Shown here: piece by piece, positions 6,649-12,646 of the stretch
Layout of the letters: each line of letters opens with the position of its first letter
How positions within the stretch are numbered: the first letter of the stretch is position 1
Notes under the pieces: generated by a model
Told to the model about the DNA's origin: nothing
The model's database searches: none
The model's input: the letters and a program-made list of their open reading frames with translations, nothing else
Translations under genes and position numbers: made by a program
Origin: JBCDBL01 sp039183635
Lineage (GTDB): Bacteria; Pseudomonadota; Alphaproteobacteria; Caulobacterales; Parvularculaceae
Direction of reading: 5' to 3'
NCBI GenBank assembly: GCA_039183635.1
Contig: JBCDBL010000102.1
Location: forward strand, 1-15,813
DNA: 15,813 nt

Positions 6649-7119
6649 ATGACTGCTCCTCTGTTTTCCACCCCGGCGCACATTTATAATGTCGCCGTCG
6701 CGGCCGACGACATCGACGATTACGGCCACGCCAACAACGCCGCCTATGTGAAATGGATGAACGATTGCGCCTGGGCGCACTCCGCCGCCCTCGGCTTCGA
6801 TTTCACCGCTTACGAACAATATGGTTGCGGCTTCGTGGTGATGCGCCATCGGATAGACTATCTCGGCGCCGCTTTCCAAGGGGACGACCTTACCGTCGCT
6901 ACATGGGTGATCGAAAACGATGGGCGTTTGCGCTGTGCACGAGCGTTTGAAATTACACGGGGCCCTGACGGCGCCCGACTTTTACTGGCGATGACAAGCT
7001 TCGCCTGCGTCGATTTGAAAACAGGCGCGCCCAAACGCATGCCGACGGCCTATGCGGAAGGCTACCCCGTCATGGCGCCGACCGAAGAGATCGCCGCGTT
7101 CAAAGCGCGGTTCGCTTAA
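6649..7119 (+). CDS. Hotdog-fold acyl-CoA thioesterase (4HBT/YbgC-like)
   Basis: A 156-residue protein, the right length for a single hotdog domain. The motif DDIDDYGHANNAAYVKW (residues 20-36) matches the active-site helix of 4-hydroxybenzoyl-CoA/YbgC/FadM-type thioesterases (D-x-D-x-x-GH-x-NN-x-x-Y), with Asp23 the likely catalytic residue. MRHRIDYLGAAFQGDDLTV is the following strand pair that normally forms the substrate tunnel. The enzyme hydrolyses an acyl-CoA thioester in the cytoplasm; the acyl group is not predictable. The start at 6649 is the first possible one, because of an upstream in-frame stop, and it lacks a Shine-Dalgarno, which suggests a leaderless message. The stop overlaps the stop of the convergent MFS gene by four bases (TTAA, 7116-7119). 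It stands alone on its strand, with no fatty-acid genes beside it. Confidence 0.87.
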   Translation: MTAPLFSTPAHIYNVAVAADDIDDYGHANNAAYVKWMNDCAWAHSAALGFDFTAYEQYGCGFVVMRHRIDYLGAAFQGDDLTVATWVIENDGRLRCARAFEITRGPDGARLLLAMTSFACVDLKTGAPKRMPTAYAEGYPVMAPTEEIAAFKARFA

Positions 7120-8597
7120 GGGCGCTCGGCGTCTTCCCCCAACAGGAACGCCGCGGCGAAGGCGCTGGCGAGGCCGAGCGCGACGGCCGCCCAGGTGACG
7201 GCGCGGAAGCTTGCCGCCATCGCCGCTTCATACGCTGCGCGCACGCCGTCATCCGCAGCGCCCAGCGCTTCTGCGCCGGCGTAGCCGACGAATGCAGCGG
7301 GCCCCGCAGCGCCGTTGAACACCGCCGCCACAATGACGCCGAACCCGGCCACAGCGAACAAAGACGCCGCCCGTGCGACGGCGTTGTTCACCCCTGACGC
7401 CGCCCCCGCGCGCGCCTCCGGCGTTGAATTGAACACCGCCGTCGACAGGGCCGGCACTACGATGGACATGCCGAGACCGAAAACGATCATCGCGGGAAAC
7501 GCGCCGAAATAAATCGATCCGCTCCACGGGCTGAGGCCCATCAGCGCGAACCCCGCCGTCGCGATCAAAGCGCCCGTCGCCATCAGCCGTCGGACGCCGA
7601 GGGTGTCGATCAGCTTGCCGGAATACCGTGACATCAGCCCCATGGGGACGGCGAAGCCCAAAAAGGCGAGCCCCGTCATATCGACCCCGTGGCCGTAAGC
7701 CTCCCGCAGCGTGATCGGATAGAACACGAATATTCCGCCAAGGGCGCCGTAAAGCGTGAAGGTGAGGATGTTCACCACCATAAAGCACCGGGACTGGAAC
7801 AGATCCGGCGGCGCCATGGGGGCCGACGCCCGGCGCTCCACAATCACAAAGGCGACCATGGCCGCGAGTCCCGCCGCCATCGCGCCGCCCCACAGCGCGG
7901 CCTCGCCCACGCCCTCGGCCCAGGCGATAAGCCCGTAGGCGAAGAGCCCCAGCCCCGCCATGGCGAGGACGGCGCCCAACCAATCGATTTGTCCGCTCGC
8001 ATCGTCCGCCTTCGATTCGGGCGTCCGCCAAAGTGTGAGGGCGATAGCGGCGAGGCCGATCGGTATGTTGATAAAGAAAATCCACCGCCAACTGAAGTTT
8101 TCCGCAAGCCACCCGCCCAGCGGCGGCCCAAGGGCGGTCATAATGGCCGAGGCCGCCGCCCAGGTGCCGATGGCTTTGCCCCGCTCCTCCTTCGGATAGG
8201 CGATTGAGATGAGCGCAAGACTGATCGGCGTGAGGAGCGCTGCGCCCACCCCCTGGGCGGCCCGGGCGGCGATCAGCATTTCCGGGTTGGGCGCAACGCC
8301 GCACAACAAAGAGGCGGCGGCGAAAACAGCGATGCCGACGACGAACACCAGCCGCCGGCCGATCACGTCGCCGATCGCCCCGCCCACAAGGATGAGGGCC
8401 GCAAGGAACAGCGTATAAGCGTTCACCACCCAGAGCATTTGCCCGAGCGATGCGCCAAAGCCCTCCTGAATGGGCCCAAGCGCCAGGGTCACCGCCGTGC
8501 CGTCGATAAACGCCATGGACGAGCCCATGACAGATGCGGCGAGCACATAGGGCCTGTGCGCTGGCGGGCAGGGCGCGGCTTTGTCGGCCTGTTCCAT
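7116..8597 (-). CDS. MFS transporter, DHA2 (14-TM, EmrB/QacA-like) family
   Basis: A 493-residue inner-membrane protein with about 14 hydrophobic helices, the length of DHA2 drug:H+ antiporters. Helix 1 contains GSSMAFIDGTAVTLAL (DHA2 motif D1). Motif A is GGAIGDVIGRRLVF (about residues 72-85), and the antiporter motif C region is ALGPPLGGWLAE followed by WRWIFFINIPIG, a near-invariant DHA2 block. It probably exports a toxic compound or metabolite by proton antiport. No membrane-fusion partner (EmrA-like) and no adjacent TetR/MarR regulator are present, so specificity is open. The ATG at 8597 is supported by AAGGGA with a 5-nt spacer. A bipartite inverted repeat lies in the 105-nt gap between it and the upstream porin, so it may have its own promoter or be attenuated from porin read-through. 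Confidence 0.9.
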   Translation of the reverse strand: MEQADKAAPCPPAHRPYVLAASVMGSSMAFIDGTAVTLALGPIQEGFGASLGQMLWVVNAYTLFLAALILVGGAIGDVIGRRLVFVVGIAVFAAASLLCGVAPNPEMLIAARAAQGVGAALLTPISLALISIAYPKEERGKAIGTWAAASAIMTALGPPLGGWLAENFSWRWIFFINIPIGLAAIALTLWRTPESKADDASGQIDWLGAVLAMAGLGLFAYGLIAWAEGVGEAALWGGAMAAGLAAMVAFVIVERRASAPMAPPDLFQSRCFMVVNILTFTLYGALGGIFVFYPITLREAYGHGVDMTGLAFLGFAVPMGLMSRYSGKLIDTLGVRRLMATGALIATAGFALMGLSPWSGSIYFGAFPAMIVFGLGMSIVVPALSTAVFNSTPEARAGAASGVNNAVARAASLFAVAGFGVIVAAVFNGAAGPAAFVGYAGAEALGAADDGVRAAYEAAMAASFRAVTWAAVALGLASAFAAAFLLGEDAERP

Positions 8598-8615
8598 AAA
8601 TGTCCCTTACGTCAT

Positions 8616-8672
8616 GTCCGGAGTACTCGGTTTGCTAACAAAATCAGGGACTTTGAGCAAACCGGACCGGAC
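8616..8672. repeat. Bipartite inverted repeat upstream of the MFS gene
   Basis: Inner arms CGGTTTGCT (8628-8636) and AGCAAACCG (8656-8664) are a perfect 9-bp inverted repeat with a 19-nt loop. Outer arms GTCCGG (8616-8621) and CCGGAC (8667-8672) extend it by 6 bp across an asymmetric internal loop (AGTACT versus GA). The palindrome GAGTACTC (8621-8628) overlaps the left junction. There is no T run after it on the minus strand, so it is more likely an operator or leader structure than a plain intrinsic terminator. Confidence 0.5.
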
Positions 8673-8699
8673 AAGGCCGCAAGGGACGTTGTGAGCCAG

Positions 8700-8716
8700 G
8701 CGCTAATATTTAGCGC
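8700..8716. repeat. Short perfect hairpin over the porin stop codon
   Basis: GCGCTAA-TAT-TTAGCGC forms a 7-bp stem with a 3-nt loop, and the porin stop (TAG on the minus strand, 8703-8705) lies in it. No T tract follows, so it may stabilise a 3' end rather than terminate. It could also be chance. Confidence 0.3.
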
Positions 8717-9941
8717 TTAACGCAAACCAGAGCTTGTCGCGACTCGCCGGGCCGTCTTCGCCGTCATAGCTTGCATATTTCAGCTCCGCGCCGAACCGCT
8801 CCTTAAAGCTCGCGCCAAGTTTGACATCAAACTCAGAGCCGAGATCGGCGCCTGAATTTTGCGACTGAAACTTGTGAGCCCATAGGCCGAGCACGACATT
8901 TTCCGCAAAACTTATATCGCCGAACTTCACAACGCCTTTGACATAATAGTCTTCAAGACCGTCCGCCGGCGTGGTGAGGAACGCATCGGCGAACCCGTTG
9001 AACTTATGCAATGTCGCAAGGGGCGTGGAGAAGCCCGTCGTTCCGTCGCCCTCCAGGCTTTCAAATCCAGCCCATCCGGAGATCCGGCCTTTGCCGGCGC
9101 CGAAGGACGCCGCAGCATAGAGAAGATCAACATCGTTCGGATTGTCCCCGACATCGCTTTGGCTCGCCAGCTCCGCGGACGCCATAAGCTTGGCGCCGTT
9201 TACGGTTTTATAGGCCCCGTCGACGCGGGCGCCGAACGTCGCCGTGGAGACGGCGACGGCGTCGTCGAGGTCGATATTGTAATAATAGCCTCGCACTTTA
9301 ACGCCCTCGGCCGCCTTCACCGTTGCGTCGAGCAAATGAATGTCGCCCTCGAACGTCTCTCGCGGATTGCCGGCGCCGAAAATACGGTTCACCTGGTTCG
9401 CATAGATGTAGGACACATCAACCTTTTCGTGGGGACTCCCGTCAAGGCGCACGGCGTCATAGGTCTGCTCGTTCTGGCGGAACCCGACGGCGCCGACGAA
9501 GCGCTGATTGCCGAGATTGATCCTCTGGCGGCCAAGGACGATCCCGGCCTGCGCGTTCGGGCGGTAGGAAATCTGAAGCCGGTTCAGCTCCGCCGAATCC
9601 GGATCGGCCACCACGGGAAACGCCGTCTGTCCGTTTTCGATGCTGTTATAGTCTTCATCGCCGATGTGGGTGACGAACTCCCCGTCGGCCAGAAGCGAAA
9701 ATCCGTAGGCTTCGCCGGTCTTGAACCCGACCCGGGCGCGTATGGTGTTGGCGAGGGCGTCGTCGGCGAACCCGTCCTGGTCGACGGTCTCAAGGCGATA
9801 TCGAACGTTCAGAATCGGCGAGGCCTCTTTCCAGAACGCCGACACATCGTCGGCGACAGATGGGGATGACGGTAAGGCCGTCGCTGCGGCGACGGCGCAC
9901 AGGCACGCGATACGGCTTATTTTTGTGTTGCGGCTTTTCAT
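8703..9941 (-). CDS. Outer-membrane porin, alginate-export type
   Basis: A 412-residue precursor from ATG 9941. That start is chosen because GAAGGGG lies seven bases upstream and the protein then opens with a classical signal peptide: basic MKSRNTKISR, a hydrophobic core, and SVA-DD as the likely cleavage site. A longer reading from 9968 would add nine unsupported residues. The mature part has alternating strand patterns of a beta-barrel, with conserved-looking blocks NTIRARVGFKTG, LNRLQISYRPNAQAGIVLGR and QRINLGNQRFVGAVGFRQNE, which match the alginate-export (PF13372-like) porins of alphaproteobacteria, and it ends in a terminal aromatic (ALSAKY), as expected for barrel assembly by BAM. It would let small solutes cross the outer membrane; its substrate need not be alginate. 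It is followed on the same strand by the MFS transporter, so the pair may be co-transcribed. Confidence 0.83.
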   Translation of the reverse strand: MKSRNTKISRIACLCAVAAATALPSSPSVADDVSAFWKEASPILNVRYRLETVDQDGFADDALANTIRARVGFKTGEAYGFSLLADGEFVTHIGDEDYNSIENGQTAFPVVADPDSAELNRLQISYRPNAQAGIVLGRQRINLGNQRFVGAVGFRQNEQTYDAVRLDGSPHEKVDVSYIYANQVNRIFGAGNPRETFEGDIHLLDATVKAAEGVKVRGYYYNIDLDDAVAVSTATFGARVDGAYKTVNGAKLMASAELASQSDVGDNPNDVDLLYAAASFGAGKGRISGWAGFESLEGDGTTGFSTPLATLHKFNGFADAFLTTPADGLEDYYVKGVVKFGDISFAENVVLGLWAHKFQSQNSGADLGSEFDVKLGASFKERFGAELKYASYDGEDGPASRDKLWFALSAKY

Positions 9942-9982
9942 AAAAGAGCCCCTTCGGTTGTCGTTCAAAGATGAACACGGCG

Positions 9983-10031
9983 TTAACCATGTATTTTGAA
10001 GACTGCCGGGGCATTATTAACAAAATCTTTT
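9983..10031. promoter_or_regulatory. Two CtrA-like half sites in the porin/MCP divergent region
   Basis: Two copies of TTAA-N7-TTTT occur: TTAACCATGTATTTT (9983-9997), which contains the CtrA half-site TTAACCAT, and TTAACAAAATCTTTT (10017-10031). They lie 34 bases apart within the 138-nt region between the porin start (minus strand) and the MCP start (plus strand), and each misses two bases of the full TTAA-N7-TTAA consensus. CtrA commonly controls chemotaxis and motility genes in alphaproteobacteria, so the MCP is the likelier target. No clean -10/-35 pair was found for either gene. Confidence 0.35.
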
Positions 10032-10079
10032 CTAAAGTTGATTTAAATGCACGAGCACAACTTATAAGAGGCGCTCGTC

Positions 10080-12101
10080 ATGCTGCAATTCTTTGAAAAC
10101 CAAAAAATTGGCGCGCGCATAGCCTTGGCGGTCGCCGCGCCCTTGATCGGCGTTTTGATTTTCGCTGCAACGGTCATCTTAGGGCAAAACCGAACGGCAA
10201 GCGATATGGCGCGGATCGAGGCCCTGGGCCGCCTCGCGCCGGAGCTCAGCGCCCTTGTCCATGAATTGCAGAAAGAGCGCGGCAACTCCGCAGGCTATAT
10301 CGGCTCCCGGGCGAGCGCGTCGTTCCAAAACCGCCTCGCCGACCAGCACGCGGCCACAACCAAAGTTCGCGCGCGGTTCGACGGCCTCATCAACGCATTT
10401 CCATCACAAAAGTACGGTGCGGACTTCGTTGCGAAGGTTGAGACCGCAACGGCCAGGGTGGCGAACCTGGGAACCATGCGCGAAGCGGTTTTAAGCCTTG
10501 ACGCCACTGTAGGGGAAATGGCCTCCTACTACACCGCAACCATCGCGTCGCTTCTGTCCGCGGTCGAAGAAATGGCGGTGCTCAGCCAGGACGCCGACGT
10601 CGCCCGGACCATTGTCGCCTACACCAGCTTCCTGCAAGCCAAGGAGCGCGCGGGCATCGAACGGGCCATGGGCGCGAACGGGTTTTCCCGAGGCGCCTTC
10701 GCCCCCAACGTTCACACGCGTTTCGTCTCCCTGACGGCGCAGCAGGACGCATTCCTCGCCACATTCAACATTTATGCAAGCGCCGACCAACGCAAAGCTT
10801 ACGCCGATATCGTCAAAGGCGACGCGGTGAACGAAGTCGATCGCATGCGCAAACTCGCCATCGCCAACGCCTATGGCGGACCTCTTGAAGGCATCCAGGC
10901 CCCCTATTGGTTCGACCAGATAACAGTGAAAATCGATCTTTTGAAACAGGTTGAAGACGTCATCGCCGGCGATCTTCTCGCGCAAGTCAAAGCAAAGAAA
11001 AACGCCGCCAGCGGCGCATTGTGGTTCAGCGTTCTCCTCTGCCTCATCGCCCTCGCCGGCGCCGCGGGCCTCGCCTACGCCATTGTGCGCAGCGTGACGA
11101 GCCCCATCGACAACATGACAGACGTTATGAGCCGCCTATCCGAGGGGGATTTCAGCGTCGCCATTTCCGGCGCCGGCCGCGGCGATGAAATCGGCGCCAT
11201 GGCCAAAGCCGTAGCCGTGTTCAAAAGCAACGCCGAGGAGCGTCAACGTCTGGAGACCGAACAGGCCGCCCAGGAAGAGGCTGCACGACAGGCGCGTGTT
11301 GCGGAGATGCACGCCCTCGCCGACAAAATGGAGAAAGAGGTGGGCGCCCTCGCAGAGCAGGTCGCCACCGCCATCGAAGATCTTCAGGGCACTTCACAAA
11401 CCCTCAGCCGCACCGCAGAGCAAAGCGACGCCAAGGCCGCCTCCGTCGCCGCGGCGACGGAGGAGATGGACGCCTCCATCCGGGAAATCGCGAGCCAGAT
11501 CGCAAAATCCGATGAGATGTCGGCCCTGGCCACACGCAACGCCGAAACCACCCGCCAGACCATCGCCGGTCTCGCGGAACGGGCGGACGCAGTGGGCGAT
11601 ATTGTCCAGCTGATCACCGATATCGCCGAGCAGACGAACCTCCTCGCGCTCAACGCCACCATCGAAGCAGCCCGCGCCGGAGAGGCCGGCAAAGGCTTCG
11701 CCGTCGTCGCGTCGGAGGTCAAAAACCTCGCCAACCAAACGGCGCGCGCGACCGAGGATATTTCCGCGCAAACCGAGGAGCTCCAATCCGCCAGCAGTAA
11801 AACCGCCGAGGCTTTCGATGACATCAACGGCGTCGTCGGCGAACTGCGCAGCATCTCCACCTCCATCGCCGCGGCCATGGAGGAGCAATCGACCGCCACC
11901 ACCGAAATCGCCGGCAGCATCGCCCAGGCCGCAGAAGGCACCGCAGAGACGACCGCAAATATCGAAGACGTCTCTCGCGCCGCCAGCGAGACCGGCGCCG
12001 CAGCCCAGCAGATCCAAAACGCCGCCTCCGGACTGTCGACCCAGGTGACGGCCCTGCGCGGCGAAATCGACGCGTTCCTGAAAACCGTGCGGGCGGCGTA
12101 A
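10080..12101 (+). CDS. Methyl-accepting chemotaxis protein with NIT sensor domain
   Basis: A 673-residue transmembrane chemoreceptor. Order of parts: TM1 about residues 13-34; a periplasmic NIT (nitrate/nitrite-sensing-type) domain recognised by ELSALVHELQKERGNSAGYI; TM2 about 313-337; HAMP about 336-390 (SPIDNMTDVMSRLSEGDFSV); and a methylation/signalling coiled coil whose hairpin tip DIAEQTNLLALNATIEAARA is at about 513-532, where CheA and CheW would bind. The C-terminus, FLKTVRAA, has no CheR/CheB-binding pentapeptide. NIT domains are linked to nitrate/nitrite in NasR-type regulators; here the ligand is only inferred. The ATG at 10080 has AAGAGG eight bases upstream. No che or flagellar genes are nearby, so it is an orphan receptor feeding a system encoded elsewhere. 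Two CtrA-like half sites precede it. Confidence 0.93.
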   Translation: MLQFFENQKIGARIALAVAAPLIGVLIFAATVILGQNRTASDMARIEALGRLAPELSALVHELQKERGNSAGYIGSRASASFQNRLADQHAATTKVRARFDGLINAFPSQKYGADFVAKVETATARVANLGTMREAVLSLDATVGEMASYYTATIASLLSAVEEMAVLSQDADVARTIVAYTSFLQAKERAGIERAMGANGFSRGAFAPNVHTRFVSLTAQQDAFLATFNIYASADQRKAYADIVKGDAVNEVDRMRKLAIANAYGGPLEGIQAPYWFDQITVKIDLLKQVEDVIAGDLLAQVKAKKNAASGALWFSVLLCLIALAGAAGLAYAIVRSVTSPIDNMTDVMSRLSEGDFSVAISGAGRGDEIGAMAKAVAVFKSNAEERQRLETEQAAQEEAARQARVAEMHALADKMEKEVGALAEQVATAIEDLQGTSQTLSRTAEQSDAKAASVAAATEEMDASIREIASQIAKSDEMSALATRNAETTRQTIAGLAERADAVGDIVQLITDIAEQTNLLALNATIEAARAGEAGKGFAVVASEVKNLANQTARATEDISAQTEELQSASSKTAEAFDDINGVVGELRSISTSIAAAMEEQSTATTEIAGSIAQAAEGTAETTANIEDVSRAASETGAAAQQIQNAASGLSTQVTALRGEIDAFLKTVRAA

Positions 12102-12384
12102 GGCTGTACCGTTCCCCAATGTCGAACGCAGCCCTGGCCGTCTCCGGTGAAACGGCATGGCGATCGCCTGTGGGAAGTCTGGACTGAGGGCTTGATCACA
12201 TTCCCTCTCAGCGGGGGAAAGGGAAGACGCCGCCTCACGCCAGACATCAGCTTCACCATATGCAATCGCCCTGCGTGAAACAGGGGGCGTCGCCAGGCCG
12301 GCGGCCGAAAGCGGCGCAATGACGCCCCGGGCGCAGCGCGGCGGAAAAGCGCAGTAAAAGAGTCGGATTTCGACGCGCCGCCCC
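12102..12384. other. Intergenic stretch with no supported gene
   Basis: Between the MCP stop and the small transcription unit I see no gene with a start signal and no convincing intrinsic MCP terminator. Weak features only: a bulged hairpin CGCCCTG-N7-CAGGGGGCG (12267-12289), and TTCCC/GGGAA complementarity around 12198-12222 without a T run. Open frames on the minus strand here run on from the antisense of the MCP gene and look like shadows. The sequence is GC-rich and may be decayed DNA. Confidence 0.5.
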
Positions 12385-12412
12385 TTGAAGCCCCCCGGCC
12401 CCGGCCTATCTC
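12385..12412 (+). promoter_or_regulatory. Candidate housekeeping promoter of the small ORF
   Basis: TTGAAGC (12385-12391), 13 bases, then CCTATCTC (12405-12412). Compared with the Caulobacter sigma73 consensus (TTGACGS, N10-14, GCTANAWC) this matches six of seven and six of eight positions with an allowed spacing. A start site would fall near 12419, about 38 nt before the small ORF. Confidence 0.4.
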
Positions 12413-12418
12413 CATAAG

Positions 12419-12435
12419 CGTACAGACAGTGTACG
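12419..12435. promoter_or_regulatory. Inverted repeat at the predicted transcription start (operator-like)
   Basis: CGTAC (12419-12423), 7-nt spacer AGACAGT, GTACG (12431-12435). It sits where the promoter at 12385-12412 would begin transcription, the usual place for a repressor site. Arms are short and no cognate regulator is in the window. Confidence 0.35.
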
Positions 12436-12456
12436 GTTTTAAAACAGGAGAAAGAA

Positions 12457-12546
12457 ATGTACTCGGTGGCCCACGCCCTCATCCCGCTTGGCCTCATCGC
12501 CCTGATCGCCGCCCCGGCGGCCTATGTCGCGATGTCGCTCACATGA
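12457..12546 (+). CDS. 29-residue single-helix membrane protein (unrecognised)
   Basis: A 29-codon ORF, too short for usual gene callers. It is supported by AGGAG (12446-12450) spaced six bases before ATG, one of the best ribosome sites in the window, and by a promoter candidate upstream and a strong terminator beginning 14 nt after the TGA. The peptide starts MYSVAHALIP and continues as one uninterrupted hydrophobic stretch (LGLIALIAAPAAYVAM, residues 11-26), long enough to cross a membrane, with a His and a Tyr near the ends and almost no charge. I do not recognise it. It may be a small regulatory or subunit protein of the inner membrane, a type-I-toxin-like peptide, or a subunit-like anchor. 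It converges on the LRR gene, with about 100 nt between the two stops. Confidence 0.55.
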   Translation: MYSVAHALIPLGLIALIAAPAAYVAMSLT

Positions 12547-12560
12547 TGTGACGAAGCGCC

Positions 12561-12635
12561 CATCCCCAATCCGAAGCCGTGGTTGAAGCCTCACCCGGAG
12601 CGCGCCTCGCACGGCTTCGGAGGGGGGATGTTTTT
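12561..12635 (+). terminator. Rho-independent terminator with a 21-bp stem
   Basis: Arms 12561-12581 (CATCCCCAATCCGAAGCCGT plus G) and 12610-12630 pair over 21 positions with a single two-base mismatch (AA against GG), enclosing a 28-nt loop that holds a smaller GAG-CGCGC-CTC hairpin. TTTTT (12631-12635) follows directly on the plus strand, as expected for intrinsic termination of the small ORF. On the minus strand it lies 17 nt after the LRR stop but lacks a T run there, so it would at most slow or block read-through in that direction. The stem is longer than usual for a terminator. Confidence 0.8.
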
Positions 12636-12646
12636 AGCGTTCATGC

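Noticed and set aside
8700..8716. Intrinsic terminator for the porin
   Set aside because: The stem is good but there is no T tract on the minus strand and it overlaps the stop codon. It is kept only as a hairpin.
9942..9968. Earlier porin start adding nine residues
   Set aside because: GAAGGGG is correctly spaced for the ATG at 9941, and the signal peptide starts there.
10038..10067. TTGATT-N18-TTATAA as the MCP promoter
   Set aside because: The start site would fall within a few bases of the ATG and destroy the clear AAGAGG ribosome site.
11384..12497. Two long overlapping antisense frames over the MCP 3' half
   Set aside because: They mirror the Ala-rich MCP codons (Ser/Ala/Arg or Gly/Arg-rich) and have no start signals or recognisable motif. 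They only seem to continue into 12102-12497 because stops are rare in GC-rich DNA.
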